A DNA stretch of 64,000 nucleotides from Oliverpabstia intestinalis (GCF_009696065.1 NZ_VUMS01000009.1:57793-121792), one strand, 5' to 3'; positions 17,635 to 27,844 are shown, counted from the stretch's first letter. Numbers and translations are program-made. Notes: a model not told the origin generated them from the letters alone.

Positions 17635-18720
17635 ATGATTTCAAATCAGATACTGCAAAACACACTGGATGGTTTGAAAAATATTACCAGAAGTGATTTC
17701 TGTATGGCCGATACAGAGGGGAAAATCCTGGCATTCACAGCACAGAATCCGGAAATAAGCAGCAGTGATATTTTAGGATTTGCCGCGTCTCCTGCGGACA
17801 GTCAGGTGGTACAGGAAAACCAGTTTTTCAAAGTATATGATGAAAATCGGCTGGAATATGTACTGGTTGTCAGCGGGGGTAGTGAAGATACTTATATGAT
17901 CGGTCAGATGGCAGTATTTCAGATCCAGAATCTGTTGGTGGCCTACAAAGAGCGCTTTGATAAAGACAATTTTATCAAAAATCTGTTACTGGATAACCTG
18001 CTTCTGGTGGATATTTATAACAGAGCAAAAAAACTGCACATTGATGTGGAAACAAAACGTGTGGTGTTTATCCTGGAAACCGGTCAGGGAAAAGATTATA
18101 CGGCTCTTGAAAATGTAAAAAATATTTTTCAGGGGAAAAAGGGCGATTTTATCACCGTTGTGGATGAGAAGAGTATTATCGTGGTGAAGGAAGTAAATCC
18201 CGGCGACGGTTATGCAGAGATGCAAAAGATCGCAGAATCGATTCTGCAGGCGGTACGCGAGAAGGATGAACTTGTGCATATTGCATACGGAACCATTGTA
18301 AAAGAACTTAAGGAGGTCTCACGTTCTTACAAAGAAGCAAGGATGGCCCTGGATGTCGGAAAGATTTTCTTTGATGAAAAAGAAATTATTGCCTACAGTT
18401 CACTGGGAATCGGCCGGCTGATCTATCAGCTTCCTATTCCGCTGTGCAAGATGTTTATAAAGGAGATCTTCGAGAATAAATCGCCGGATGATTTCGACGA
18501 GGAAACCATCACGACCATCAACAAATTCTTTGAGAACAGTCTGAATGTATCTGAGACATCACGTCAGCTGTACATTCACAGAAACACATTGGTATATCGG
18601 CTGGATAAGCTCCAGAAGAGCACCGGTCTTGATCTGAGAGTGTTTGAAGATGCAATCACCTTCAAGATCGCTCTTATGGTTGTACGATATATGAAGTATA
18701 TGGAAACCTTAGACTATTGA
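17635..18720 (+). CDS. PucR/CdaR-type transcriptional regulator (sugar-diacid-regulator-like)
   Basis: The 361-residue protein has an N-terminal sensory domain (about residues 5-125), a central GGDEF-like region (about 135-265) and a C-terminal PucR helix-turn-helix (FFENSLNVSETSRQLYIHRNTLVYRLDKLQKSTG, visible as NVSETSRQLYIHRNTLVYRL). Such proteins regulate uptake and use of sugar acids, purines or amino acids. No catabolic gene is adjacent, so the ligand is unknown. The ATG at 17635 follows AGAGGG at good distance; an ATG six bases upstream is also possible. A T-rich, possible promoter region lies at 17510-17570. Confidence 0.85.
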   Translation: MISNQILQNTLDGLKNITRSDFCMADTEGKILAFTAQNPEISSSDILGFAASPADSQVVQENQFFKVYDENRLEYVLVVSGGSEDTYMIGQMAVFQIQNLLVAYKERFDKDNFIKNLLLDNLLLVDIYNRAKKLHIDVETKRVVFILETGQGKDYTALENVKNIFQGKKGDFITVVDEKSIIVVKEVNPGDGYAEMQKIAESILQAVREKDELVHIAYGTIVKELKEVSRSYKEARMALDVGKIFFDEKEIIAYSSLGIGRLIYQLPIPLCKMFIKEIFENKSPDDFDEETITTINKFFENSLNVSETSRQLYIHRNTLVYRLDKLQKSTGLDLRVFEDAITFKIALMVVRYMKYMETLDY

Positions 18721-18728
18721 TTAATAAT

Positions 18729-18885
18729 GTACTATCTGAGTCTTTCTGCACTTGCTTTTGTGGATGATTTTCCGCAGGTCGCACCCGAATTTCCGCAATG
18801 TACGCACTGCGTATGCCTCAGAAATTTTGGCACAACTGACAAAAATCATCTCACAAAATCAGGCACAGAAAGATTCAGAGAGTAC
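18729..18885. repeat. Long hairpin element B (157 nt imperfect palindrome)
   Basis: The left side (GTACTATCTGAGTCTTTCTG, then TTTTGTG and ATGATTTT) pairs with the right side (AAAATCAT, CACAAAA, CAGAAAGATTCAGAGAGTAC). The centre GCACCCGAATTTCCGC folds back on CTCAGAAATTTTGGCAC, with a tip at TACGCACTGCGTA. It fills the gap between the PucR-type gene and ftsE and ends 22 bases before the ftsE start. The architecture matches elements at 10905-11091 and 63713-63877. Confidence 0.75.
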
Positions 18886-18907
18886 ATAATAGAAACAGGA
18901 GGAGTAT

Positions 18908-19591
18908 ATGATTACGTTGGAAAATGTAAGCAAATCTTACGCCAAGGGCCAACCGGCTTTAAACGACGTATCGCTGCACATTGATAAAGGGGAATTTGTA
19001 TTTATAGTAGGAAACAGCGGTTCCGGGAAATCTACGCTGATCAAATTACTGTTGAAGGAACTGGAACCGACTTCCGGAACAATCATTGTTAACGATCAGA
19101 ATCTCGGCAAGATGAAACGCAGAAAGGTTCCGAAATACCGTCGTGGGGTAGGCGTTGTATTTCAGGATTTCCGGTTGTTGAAAGATAGAAATGTATATGA
19201 GAATGTAGCATTTGCACAGCGCGTGATCGAGAGGCCGAACCGGGTGATCAAAAAGCGTGTGCCGGAGATTCTCACACTGGTAGGACTGGCAGAAAAGTAC
19301 AAATCATTTCCGAGAGAATTATCCGGTGGTGAACAGCAGCGTGTGGCACTGGCCCGTGCACTGGTCAACCGTCCGAATATTCTTCTGGCAGATGAACCTA
19401 CCGGTAATCTGGATCCGAAGAATTCACTGGAGATTATGAAACTGCTCGAAGAGATCAACGAGAGAGGAACTACAGTTCTGGTAGTAACCCATAACAGAGA
19501 AATCGTCAATTCATTCAGAAAGCGTGTAATTACCATGAGAAAAGGTGTAATTGTCAGCGACGAAGAGGAAGGTGGATATCTTGAGGATTAG
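18908..19591 (+). CDS. ftsE: Cell division ATP-binding protein FtsE
   Basis: The 227-residue ABC ATPase has Walker A GNSGSGKSTLIKLLL, the signature LSGGEQQRVALARAL and Walker B ILLADEPTGNLD. FtsE pairs with FtsX in the membrane and drives peptidoglycan hydrolase activation at division or elongation. The ATG follows AGGAGG. The ftsX frame overlaps its end, and ctpA follows, a normal order in Clostridia. A long hairpin element lies directly upstream and may set apart or modulate expression. Confidence 0.95.
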   Translation: MITLENVSKSYAKGQPALNDVSLHIDKGEFVFIVGNSGSGKSTLIKLLLKELEPTSGTIIVNDQNLGKMKRRKVPKYRRGVGVVFQDFRLLKDRNVYENVAFAQRVIERPNRVIKKRVPEILTLVGLAEKYKSFPRELSGGEQQRVALARALVNRPNILLADEPTGNLDPKNSLEIMKLLEEINERGTTVLVVTHNREIVNSFRKRVITMRKGVIVSDEEEGGYLED

Positions 19592-20498
19592 TACAATCGG
19601 CTACAGTGCCAAACAGGGAATCAAAAATATATGGAGAAATATCATGTTCTCCGCGGCTTCCATAGCCACTATGACAGCATGTATCTTCTTATTTGGTCTG
19701 TTCTTTTCGTTGTTGATCAACTTTCGGTATATTGTAAAGAATGCAGAGGAAGGCGTTGCGGTTACCGTTCTTTTTGATGATGGTGTGGATCAGGCGACGA
19801 TCAACAGTATCGGGGAGCAGATCAAGGCGTATAAAGGCGTAACGAAGGTTGAATATGTATCCGCTGAAGAGGCGTGGGATGAATGGTCAAAACAGTATTT
19901 TGGGGATACAGAACTGGCATCTGAGATGGCAGAAGGATTTAAGAATGATAATCCGCTGGCGAATTCTTCCAGTTATTCCGTCTATGTGGATAAGATCGAG
20001 CATCAGGATGCGCTGGTAAAATATATCGAGGGGCTTGATGGTGTCCGGGAAGTGAATCAGTTAAAGGGCGCGACACAGACCTTGTCTTCCTTTAACACCT
20101 TATTGACCTACATATCCGTGGCAATCATTCTGATCCTGCTTTGTGTGGCGGTCTTCCTGATCAGTAATACGGTAGCGATCGGTATTTCCATTCGTAAAGA
20201 AGAGATAGGTATCATGAAACTTATCGGTGCGACCAACTTCTTTGTAAGAGCACCATTTCTGATCGAAGGTATGATCATCGGTCTGATCGGAGCCATCATT
20301 CCGCTGGTATTACTTTTTGTCATGTACAAGAAAGTGATTGAATATGTTCTTACAAAGTTCAGTATGCTGAGCAGTGTGGTACAGTTTATGAGCGTTACAA
20401 AGGTATTCGAAGTACTGACTCCGGTGGCGCTGATCCTTGGTATGGGTATCGGACTGTTCGGAAGTGTGATCACGATCCGCAAACATCTGAGAGTCTGA
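19581..20498 (+). CDS. ftsX: Cell division permease-like protein FtsX
   Basis: The 305-residue protein has one N-terminal membrane segment (FSAASIATMTACIFLFGLFF), a large extracellular loop (about residues 55-190) and three C-terminal membrane segments, as FtsX should. I chose the TTG at 19581, giving MRISTIGYSAKQG, because GAGGAAGG lies 7 to 14 bases upstream and family members usually begin this way; a GTG at 19572 is also in frame. It overlaps ftsE by 11 bases. It transmits FtsE ATP hydrolysis to extracellular cell-wall hydrolases. Confidence 0.93.
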   Translation: MRISTIGYSAKQGIKNIWRNIMFSAASIATMTACIFLFGLFFSLLINFRYIVKNAEEGVAVTVLFDDGVDQATINSIGEQIKAYKGVTKVEYVSAEEAWDEWSKQYFGDTELASEMAEGFKNDNPLANSSSYSVYVDKIEHQDALVKYIEGLDGVREVNQLKGATQTLSSFNTLLTYISVAIILILLCVAVFLISNTVAIGISIRKEEIGIMKLIGATNFFVRAPFLIEGMIIGLIGAIIPLVLLFVMYKKVIEYVLTKFSMLSSVVQFMSVTKVFEVLTPVALILGMGIGLFGSVITIRKHLRV

Positions 20499-20549
20499 TA
20501 AATAACAAAAGAGAAATCAAAATGCCATCACCGAAGGTGATTGGAAATA

Positions 20550-20593
20550 ATACAAAGGGGGGTGCAGCAGGAAAGCGGCAGCCCCCTTTGTAT
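20550..20593 (+). terminator. Hairpin between ftsX and ctpA
   Basis: ATACAAAGGGGG and CCCCCTTTGTAT form a strong stem with a GC-rich loop, without a T-run. A second small hairpin (CCATCACC-GAA-GGTGATTGG) precedes it at 20524-20543. It could be an RNA processing or attenuation structure within the operon. Confidence 0.6.
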
Positions 20594-20660
20594 ATGAATG
20601 AGTTTCTGTAAAAACTGAGAAATTGCAGGAGAAGACAGTAACAGACAGGAGACAACAGAG

Positions 20661-21914
20661 ATGACAGAAAAAATGAAAACCTGGATCAAAGGATTTGCCG
20701 GGGGTGTGGCAGTAACCGTGATTGTGGGTGGTATCGGATACTTTATCTGCTTTGGATCCGTTCCAATGATCGGAGAACAGGGTCTGAGCCTCAGTGATCT
20801 TGGTAAAGCATCCAAAATAGCAAAATTAGTGGATAGATATTATCTGGATTACAAAGAAGGTGATGAAGACAGCCAGTATACGATGGAAGAAGGTATGTAC
20901 AGTGGACTGGTAGCCAGTTTGCAGGATCCTTATTCCGGCTACTATTCCGAAGATGCCTACAAGCTGCTGCAGGAGTCCACACAGGGGGCGTATACAGGTG
21001 TGGGACTTACGATGTCCAAGGATCCGGACAGCGGAGTTGTCAGTGTGGTGGATCTGGCAGAAGGCGGCCCGGCAGAGCAGGCAGGGATTCAGAAAGGAGA
21101 TATCCTGACGGCAGTGGATGGAAAGGATATTACTGAAAAAGAACTGTCAGAGATCTCCACAATCATCCGGGAAGATAACAAAAAGCAGGTGGTTTTGACT
21201 GTGGAACGGGATAGAACGACTGCCGATATCACAGTATCTCTGGAAAAGGTGGAAGTAACGGTAGTAAAGAGCCGGATGCTTGACGATTCCCTTGGATATA
21301 TTCAGATTACAGAATTTACCGATGGCACTTCGGAACAGTTTAAGAAAGCCTACAGTGAACTGAATGAACAGGGAATGAAAGGACTTCTGGTTGATCTGCG
21401 GGAAAATCCGGGGGGACTTCTGACAGCGGTATGTGATACGCTGGAACAGATTCTTCCGAAAGGTATGATCGTGTATACCGAAGATAAGAGCGGACATCGG
21501 ACGGAGCATACCTGTAAAGGAAAAACACCGATCGATATTCCTCTGGTGGTTCTGGTCAATGAAAACAGTGCCAGTGCTGCAGAGATCTTTTCCGGAGCGG
21601 TGAAAGATCACGGTGTGGGAACGCTGGTGGGCACCACGACATTTGGGAAAGGAATTGTTCAGCAGACTTTTTCACTGGGAGATGGCAGTGCAGTAAAACT
21701 GACCACTTCCAGATATTATACCCCAAACGGTGTGAATATCCAGGGAACCGGAATCACTCCGGATGTGGAGAGTGACTGGCCGGAGAATGCAGAAGAATTT
21801 ACCAATCCGAATCAGTTTAACGAGCTTTCTCAGGAGGAATGGGAGAGTAAGGATGCACAGATGAAAAAAGCAAGAGAGGTTCTTTCGGAAAAGGTTGCAC
21901 AGGCAGAACAGTGA
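20661..21914 (+). CDS. ctpA: S41-family carboxyl-terminal processing peptidase (CtpA-like)
   Basis: The 417-residue protein has an N-terminal membrane anchor (about residues 12-32), a PDZ domain (YTGVGLTMS through GDILTAVDGKDITEK) and a tail-specific protease domain. The catalytic Ser is in NENSASAAEIF and the catalytic Lys in TFGKGIVQQ. It probably works outside the membrane and trims or degrades exported proteins. In Gram-positives it is often next to ftsEX, as here, suggesting control of division-linked cell-wall hydrolases. GAGACAACAGAG before the ATG is a weak ribosome site. Confidence 0.93.
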   Translation: MTEKMKTWIKGFAGGVAVTVIVGGIGYFICFGSVPMIGEQGLSLSDLGKASKIAKLVDRYYLDYKEGDEDSQYTMEEGMYSGLVASLQDPYSGYYSEDAYKLLQESTQGAYTGVGLTMSKDPDSGVVSVVDLAEGGPAEQAGIQKGDILTAVDGKDITEKELSEISTIIREDNKKQVVLTVERDRTTADITVSLEKVEVTVVKSRMLDDSLGYIQITEFTDGTSEQFKKAYSELNEQGMKGLLVDLRENPGGLLTAVCDTLEQILPKGMIVYTEDKSGHRTEHTCKGKTPIDIPLVVLVNENSASAAEIFSGAVKDHGVGTLVGTTTFGKGIVQQTFSLGDGSAVKLTTSRYYTPNGVNIQGTGITPDVESDWPENAEEFTNPNQFNELSQEEWESKDAQMKKAREVLSEKVAQAEQ

Positions 21915-21982
21915 TGGTAAAATGAAAAAAATGTATTTCGGGAGCTTTCCGGTAATACATAAAAGTGCGGGGAGGACAGAGT

Positions 21983-22852
21983 ATGGAAAAATATGTAATT
22001 ACGACAGAGAATACAGCAGATCTGCCTTATTCTTACTATAAAGAACATCAGGTAGAATATATGTATCTGACATACCAGCTGGATGGAATCACTTATAATA
22101 AAGAAAATGAGCTGGATTTTAAAGAGTTTTACAGTCGGATGCGAGCAGGATCCATGCCGACCACGTCCCAGGTCAACAGTGAGGAAGCGAAAGACGTTCT
22201 GCGACCGCTTCTGGAGGCCGGAAATGATGTGCTGCATCTGGCATTTTCTTCCGGGCTGAGTGGCAGTTATAACAGTGTACGTCTGGCAGCAGAAGAACTG
22301 AAAGAAGAATATCCGGACAGAAAGATTCTGGTAGTCGATTCGCTGTGTGCTTCTCTTGGAGAAGGCCTGTTCGTTTACAAAGCGGTACAGATGAAAGAAG
22401 CGGGGGCATCTGTGGATGAAGTGGCTGCATGGCTGGAAGAACACAAACAGAACTTCTGCCATGTATTTACCGTAGATGATCTGTTCCATCTGTACAGAGG
22501 TGGCAGAGTATCAAAAGCCGCAGCTATCGTGGGAACAATGATCAATCTGAAACCGCTGCTTCACGTGGATGACGAGGGACATCTGATTCCATTAAGTAAG
22601 GTACGGGGAAGAAAGAAATCTCTGGCGACGCTGGTCTCCATGATGGAAGAGCGCATCGGAAGCTGGAAAGATAAAAATGATATTATCTTTATCAGTCATG
22701 GTGACTGTGAGGAGGATGCACAGTATGTGGCAAAACTGGTCAGAGAAAAGTTCGGATATGAAAGTTTTCTGATCAATACGATCGGGGCTACGATCGGAAC
22801 CCATTCCGGACCGGGAACAGTAGCGCTGTTCTTTATGGGAGAATATCGGTAG
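21983..22852 (+). CDS. DegV-family fatty-acid-binding protein
   Basis: The 289-residue protein shows the DegV pattern: ITTENTADLPYSYYKEH at the start, GSMPTTSQVN, LAFSSGLSGSYNSVRLA, and the late GTHSGPGTVALFFMG. DegV/FakB proteins hold a fatty acid and present it to a kinase for phosphorylation and entry into phospholipid synthesis. No FakA gene is nearby. The ATG at 21983 follows GGGGAGG. A strong terminator follows the gene. Confidence 0.92.
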   Translation: MEKYVITTENTADLPYSYYKEHQVEYMYLTYQLDGITYNKENELDFKEFYSRMRAGSMPTTSQVNSEEAKDVLRPLLEAGNDVLHLAFSSGLSGSYNSVRLAAEELKEEYPDRKILVVDSLCASLGEGLFVYKAVQMKEAGASVDEVAAWLEEHKQNFCHVFTVDDLFHLYRGGRVSKAAAIVGTMINLKPLLHVDDEGHLIPLSKVRGRKKSLATLVSMMEERIGSWKDKNDIIFISHGDCEEDAQYVAKLVREKFGYESFLINTIGATIGTHSGPGTVALFFMGEYR

Positions 22853-22877
22853 GAAAAAGGTTACAAAAGCAAAATAT

Positions 22878-22930
22878 AAAAAGCAGGAAAAGAATGTGAG
22901 ATAAATCTACATTTTTTTCTTGCTTTTTTT
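22878..22930 (+). terminator. Intrinsic terminator after degV
   Basis: AAAAGCAGGAAAAGAATGT and ACATTTTTTTCTTGCTTTT pair over a 12-base loop and run into seven T. Confidence 0.85.
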
Positions 22931-22932
22931 CA

Positions 22933-22987
22933 TATAATATGATACTGTCAGATTACAAGGAATGGAAACGTTACCGATAACGTTTCC
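22933..22987 (+). promoter_or_regulatory. malQ promoter region with tandem LacI-type operators
   Basis: A TATAAT (22933-22938) is followed by a perfect inverted repeat: GGAAACGTTA (22964-22973), four bases, TAACGTTTCC (22978-22987). Each half contains its own AACGTT core with a central CG, the usual centre of LacI/CcpA-family operators. The LacI-type repressor encoded two genes downstream is the obvious binder, with CcpA as an alternative. Confidence 0.75.
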
Positions 22988-23019
22988 GAAAGTACTGGAA
23001 ATTTAAAGGAGGATAAAAA

Positions 23020-24495
23020 ATGAGAGCAAGTGGTATCTTACTTCCTGTAACATCCCTGCCGTCTCCGTATGGTATCGGCTGTTTTTCAAAGGAAGCTTAT
23101 GAGTTTGTGGACCAGCTGGAAAAAGGCGGTGAAAAGTATTGGCAGATTCTGCCGTTGGGACCGACCGGATATGGAGATTCCCCGTATCAGTCCTTTTCCA
23201 CCTATGCGGGTAATCCGTATTTTATTGATCTGGAAACACTGATCGAGGAAGGACTGCTGACAAAAGAAGAGTGTGACAGTGTGGATTTTGGAAGTAATCC
23301 GGCATATGTGGATTACGAAAAAATATATATGGGCAGATTTGAACTTCTGGAGAAAGCGTTCCACAGATTTGTACCGGATCAGGCATATGAAACCTTTGTG
23401 GAAAAAAATAAAAAATGGCTGGAAGATTACAGTCTGTATATGGCGATCAAAAACAGCCTGGGCGGAATTGCCTGGAGCGAGTGGGAGGCACCACTGAAGA
23501 CAAGACAGGAAGCTGCCCTGGAAGAAAAACGAGTGGAATTAAAAGAACAGATGGATTTTATCTGTTTTCAGCAATATGAATTTGCAAAACAGTGGGAGAA
23601 ACTGAAACAGTATGCCAATGAAAAAGATATCCAGATCATCGGTGATATTCCGATCTACGTTGCATTTGACAGTGCAGATGCATGGGCGAATCCGGAACTG
23701 TTCCAGTTTGACGAGAACAGTACACCGCTGGCAGTGGCAGGATGCCCGCCGGATGCTTTTGCAGCTACCGGACAGCTCTGGGGCAATCCGCTGTATCGCT
23801 GGGATTACCACGCACAGACAGGATATGTCTGGTGGATCAGCCGTCTGAGACATTGTTTTACACTGTATGATGTGGTTCGTGTGGATCATTTCCGCGGATT
23901 TGATGAGTATTATGCGATCCCGTACGGTGACAAGACAGCAGAAAACGGTGTCTGGAAAAAGGGTCCGGGAATTGATCTGTTCCATACAGTGAAAAAAGAA
24001 CTGGGCGATGCAAACATCATTGCAGAAGACCTGGGATATCTGACGGAAAGTGTTATGAAACTGGTGGAAGATACAGGATATCCGGGAATGAAAGTATTAC
24101 AGTTTGCATTTGATTCAAGAGAGGAAAGTAACTATCTGCCACATAATTATCCGCATAACTGTGTGGTTTACACCGGAACTCACGATAATAATACGGTTCG
24201 TGGATGGCTGGACGATATGTGTGAGGAAGACAACGCACTGGCAGAAGATTACATGAACAATGCGGATACACCGAAAGATGAACGTCCGTGGGAGTTCATC
24301 CGTCTGGCACTCGGTTCCGTGGCTGACCTTGCGGTGATTCCGCTGCAGGATTATCTGTGTCTGGGAACAGAGGCAAGAATCAATCTTCCGTCCACTCTTG
24401 GCAACAACTGGAAGTGGCGTCTGGTGCCGGGGCAGGTAACGGACGAGATGCTTGAAAAGATGTGTCATCTGAACAAGCTGTTCGGAAGATTGTAA
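23020..24495 (+). CDS. malQ: 4-alpha-glucanotransferase (amylomaltase)
   Basis: The 491-residue GH77 enzyme moves glucan chains between maltooligosaccharides and releases glucose. Visible are SGILLPVTSLPSPYGIG at the start, VRVDHFRGF with the catalytic nucleophile Asp, IIAEDLGYL with the acid/base Glu, and the third acid in YTGTHDNNT. It is cytoplasmic. It precedes a LacI-type regulator and glycogen phosphorylase; together they turn maltodextrins or glycogen into glucose and glucose-1-phosphate. A GGAGG site precedes the ATG, and LacI-type operators lie 33 bases upstream. Confidence 0.95.
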   Translation: MRASGILLPVTSLPSPYGIGCFSKEAYEFVDQLEKGGEKYWQILPLGPTGYGDSPYQSFSTYAGNPYFIDLETLIEEGLLTKEECDSVDFGSNPAYVDYEKIYMGRFELLEKAFHRFVPDQAYETFVEKNKKWLEDYSLYMAIKNSLGGIAWSEWEAPLKTRQEAALEEKRVELKEQMDFICFQQYEFAKQWEKLKQYANEKDIQIIGDIPIYVAFDSADAWANPELFQFDENSTPLAVAGCPPDAFAATGQLWGNPLYRWDYHAQTGYVWWISRLRHCFTLYDVVRVDHFRGFDEYYAIPYGDKTAENGVWKKGPGIDLFHTVKKELGDANIIAEDLGYLTESVMKLVEDTGYPGMKVLQFAFDSREESNYLPHNYPHNCVVYTGTHDNNTVRGWLDDMCEEDNALAEDYMNNADTPKDERPWEFIRLALGSVADLAVIPLQDYLCLGTEARINLPSTLGNNWKWRLVPGQVTDEMLEKMCHLNKLFGRL

Positions 24496-24515
24496 AAGAG
24501 AGAGGAAGTGGTCTT

Positions 24516-25544
24516 GTGGCAGGCATGACAATCAAAGATATCGCAAAAAAATGCCATGTTGGCGTCAGTACCGTGTCCAGGGCTATGAATAATCATCCGG
24601 ATATCAATCCGGAAACCAAGGAAAAAATATTAAAAGCCATTGAGGAAGCCAACTATGTGCCGAATAACAGTGCCAGAAATCTGAAACGAAATGATGCAAA
24701 GGCTATCGCGGTGCTTGTCAAAGGTATCGGCAATACCTTTTTCAGTGAACTGGTAGGAATTCTGGAACGGGAGTGCGAAAAGAAGGGTTACAGCTGTATC
24801 CTGCAATATGTGGACGAACAGGAAGATGAGTGGGACGTGGCGATTCGTGTGGGAAAAGAAAAAAGACTGCGTGGGCTGGTGTTTCTGGGAGGAAGTTTTT
24901 CTCAGAGTCAGGAAAAGATCAGTCAGATGGAGATTCCCTGTGTACTCAGTACCATCTGTACGGTGGGGATGCCGGGTGCATCCCTGGCTTCCGTATCGGT
25001 GGATGACTTTAAGGAAAGCTATAAGATGACGGAGTATCTGATCGGGCTGGGGCATAAAAAAATTGCTTTTATTACAGCCCCGAAAAATGATGCCAGTATC
25101 GGAAAGCTGCGTCTGATGGGATACCGGACAGCACTGGAGCAGTATCAGATCCCTTACCGGGAAGAACTGGTGTGTTACATGGATGAAAAAAGGGACACAT
25201 ACTCTTATCAGTCCGGTTACCGGCTGATGCAGGAGCTTTTGAAAAGAGAAACATTTACCGCCGTCTATGCGACGGCAGATACATTGGCGATCGGGGCCTG
25301 CAGGGCATTGAAGGAGGCGGGAATATCTGTTCCCGAGGAGTGTTCTGTGGCGGGATTTGACGGTATGGATGCCGGAAGATTTTATATTCCGAGTCTTACA
25401 ACGATCCGTCAGCCGGTGGAAGAGATCGGGAAGGCAACGGCAGGACTTTTATTTGATCTGATCAAAGGAAAAGAAAAGCCACGGCAGCTGATCTATGAAG
25501 GGGAGTTAATACAAAGGGAGTCAACTGCCCGATGTAAACAGTAA
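24516..25544 (+). CDS. LacI-family transcriptional repressor of the glucan operon
   Basis: The 342-residue protein has the LacI helix-turn-helix and hinge (TIKDIAKKCHVGVSTVSRAM, then NYVPNNSARNLKR) and a periplasmic-binding-like sensor domain. The GTG at 24516 has AGGAAG eight bases before it; an ATG at 24525 is also possible. It lies between malQ and glgP, and a twofold-symmetric AACGTT site precedes malQ, so it probably represses this operon in the absence of maltodextrins (inference). It starts 20 bases after the malQ stop. Confidence 0.9.
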   Translation: MAGMTIKDIAKKCHVGVSTVSRAMNNHPDINPETKEKILKAIEEANYVPNNSARNLKRNDAKAIAVLVKGIGNTFFSELVGILERECEKKGYSCILQYVDEQEDEWDVAIRVGKEKRLRGLVFLGGSFSQSQEKISQMEIPCVLSTICTVGMPGASLASVSVDDFKESYKMTEYLIGLGHKKIAFITAPKNDASIGKLRLMGYRTALEQYQIPYREELVCYMDEKRDTYSYQSGYRLMQELLKRETFTAVYATADTLAIGACRALKEAGISVPEECSVAGFDGMDAGRFYIPSLTTIRQPVEEIGKATAGLLFDLIKGKEKPRQLIYEGELIQRESTARCKQ

Positions 25545-25576
25545 ATTGAGGAGATTATTTAGAGGAGAAAATTATT

Positions 25577-27844
25577 ATGGAAAAAAGATTGCAGGAAGTA
25601 CTGGAAAAAAGATTTCATAAGACACTGGATACATGTACAAAAGAAGAACTGTTTCATGCACTGATGGAGATCACGAAAGAAGCGACCGGTAACCTGAAGA
25701 GAAATGAGGGATCGAAGAAACTGTATTACATCTCTGCAGAATTCCTGATCGGTAAATTGTTATCTAACAATCTGATCAACCTGGGTCTGTATGAGGAGAC
25801 AGAAAAAGTCCTGAAATCTCATGGATATGAACTGTGTGAGATTGAGGAACTGGAAATGGAGCCTTCTCTTGGAAATGGCGGACTGGGACGTCTGGCTGCC
25901 TGCTTCCTGGATTCTATTGCTACGCTTGGTCTTCCGGGAGACGGTATCGGACTGAATTATCATTTTGGTCTGTTTCAGCAGAAATTCACCAATCACAAAC
26001 AGCAGGAATTGAAAAATCCGTGGATCACAAAAGAAAGCTGGTTAAACAGACAGTCTTTTACCTGTAAAGTACCATTTAAAGATTTCACAATGGACGGTGT
26101 TCTGTACGATATCGATGTGCCGGGATATGATTCCGGATGTAACCGCCTGCATCTGTTCGATGTGGATACTATTGATGAAAGTATCGTACCGGAAAACAGT
26201 ATCAATTTTAATAAGAAAAAAGTACAGGAAAATCTGACGCTCTTTCTGTATCCGGATGATTCTGATGACGCCGGACGCAAACTCCGCATTTATCAGCAGT
26301 ACTTTATGGTAAGCTGCGGGGCACAGCTGATTTTAAAAGAGATGGAGGATGCAGGATATGATCTGCATGAATTAAATAATCATGCAGTGATCCAGATCAA
26401 TGATACCCATCCTTCCATGGTGATTCCGGAACTGATCCGTCTGCTGACCGAAGAAAAAGGATTTACTATGGATGAGGCAGTGGAAGTGGTAAGTAAGACC
26501 TGTGCATATACCAATCATACCATTCTTGCGGAAGCACTGGAAAAATGGCCGATGGAATACCTGGAAGAAGTGGTTCCGAATCTTGTTCCGATCATCAAGG
26601 AACTGGATGAAAGAGTGCGAAAAACAGTAAAAGATGAGTCCACTTACATCATCGATGCGCAGGACAGAGTGCACATGGCACACATGGATATTCATTACGG
26701 ATTTTCTGTCAATGGCGTGGCAGCACTCCACACAGAGATTCTGAAAAACTCAGAACTGAAAAATTTCTATGACCTCTATCCGGAACGTTTTAACAACAAA
26801 ACAAACGGAATCACGTTCCGTCGCTGGCTGATGCATTGTAATCCGATACTGACCAGATATATTGAATCTCTGATCGGAAACGGATTCAAGAAAGATGCCA
26901 CAGAACTGGAAAAACTGCTGGCTTTTGAAAATGATGAAACAGTGCTGAACAAGCTGGAAGAAATCAAGATGGAAAAGAAACTGGAATTCAAAGAATACAT
27001 GGAAGAAACCCAGGGACTGACTATTGATGAACATTCCATCATTGATGTACAGGTAAAACGTCTTCATGAGTATAAACGTCAGCAGATGAATGCACTTTAT
27101 GCAATCTACAAATATCTGGACATCAAAGCGGGCAACAAGCCGTCCACACCGATCACAATGATCTTTGGAGCAAAGGCAGCACCGGCGTATGTGATTGCAA
27201 AAGATATTATTCATCTGATCCTGTGTCTGCAGGAACTGATTGAGAAAGATCCGGAGGTAAGACCGTATTTCCGCGTACTGATGATTGAAAACTATAATGT
27301 TTCCAAAGCAGCAAAGGTTATTCCAGCAGCCAATATTTCCGAACAGATTTCGCTGGCATCCAAAGAAGCATCCGGAACCGGTAATATGAAGTTCATGTTA
27401 AATGGCGCGCTGACGCTGGGAACCGAAGATGGAGCAAATGTGGAGATCCGGGATCTGGTTGGCGAAGAGAATATTTATATTTTCGGCAGAAAACCACAGG
27501 ATGTCATCGATCTGTACGAGGCAGGTACTTACAGTTCCAAAGAAATCTATGAAGAGGATGCGCTTATCCACAAACTGGTAGATTTTATCACAGGAGAAGA
27601 ACTGCTTGCGATCGGTGATGAAGAAAGTCTGACCCGTCTGCACAGAGAACTGATCGGAAAAGACTGGTTTATGACACTGCTGGATACAAAAGAATATATC
27701 ACAACAAAAGAAAAGGTCTATGCAGATTATGAAGATCGTAAGACCTGGAACAAAAAAGCACTGATCAACATTGCTAAAGCGGGATTCTTCTCATCTGACA
27801 GAACGATCGCGCAGTACAATGAGGACATCTGGAAATTAAAATAA
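25577..27844 (+). CDS. glgP: Glycogen/maltodextrin phosphorylase
   Basis: The 755-residue GT35 enzyme cleaves alpha-1,4-glucans with phosphate to give glucose-1-phosphate. It has the N-terminal [29 protein letters not shown], and the pyridoxal phosphate region [25 protein letters not shown] (the Lys is in GNMKF). It is slightly shorter than E. coli MalP, as usual in Clostridia. An AGGAG site precedes the ATG. It is the third gene of the malQ-lacI-glgP group. The hairpin after it serves as terminator and also covers the next gene's ribosome site. Confidence 0.95.
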   Translation: MEKRLQEVLEKRFHKTLDTCTKEELFHALMEITKEATGNLKRNEGSKKLYYISAEFLIGKLLSNNLINLGLYEETEKVLKSHGYELCEIEELEMEPSLGNGGLGRLAACFLDSIATLGLPGDGIGLNYHFGLFQQKFTNHKQQELKNPWITKESWLNRQSFTCKVPFKDFTMDGVLYDIDVPGYDSGCNRLHLFDVDTIDESIVPENSINFNKKKVQENLTLFLYPDDSDDAGRKLRIYQQYFMVSCGAQLILKEMEDAGYDLHELNNHAVIQINDTHPSMVIPELIRLLTEEKGFTMDEAVEVVSKTCAYTNHTILAEALEKWPMEYLEEVVPNLVPIIKELDERVRKTVKDESTYIIDAQDRVHMAHMDIHYGFSVNGVAALHTEILKNSELKNFYDLYPERFNNKTNGITFRRWLMHCNPILTRYIESLIGNGFKKDATELEKLLAFENDETVLNKLEEIKMEKKLEFKEYMEETQGLTIDEHSIIDVQVKRLHEYKRQQMNALYAIYKYLDIKAGNKPSTPITMIFGAKAAPAYVIAKDIIHLILCLQELIEKDPEVRPYFRVLMIENYNVSKAAKVIPAANISEQISLASKEASGTGNMKFMLNGALTLGTEDGANVEIRDLVGEENIYIFGRKPQDVIDLYEAGTYSSKEIYEEDALIHKLVDFITGEELLAIGDEESLTRLHRELIGKDWFMTLLDTKEYITTKEKVYADYEDRKTWNKKALINIAKAGFFSSDRTIAQYNEDIWKLK

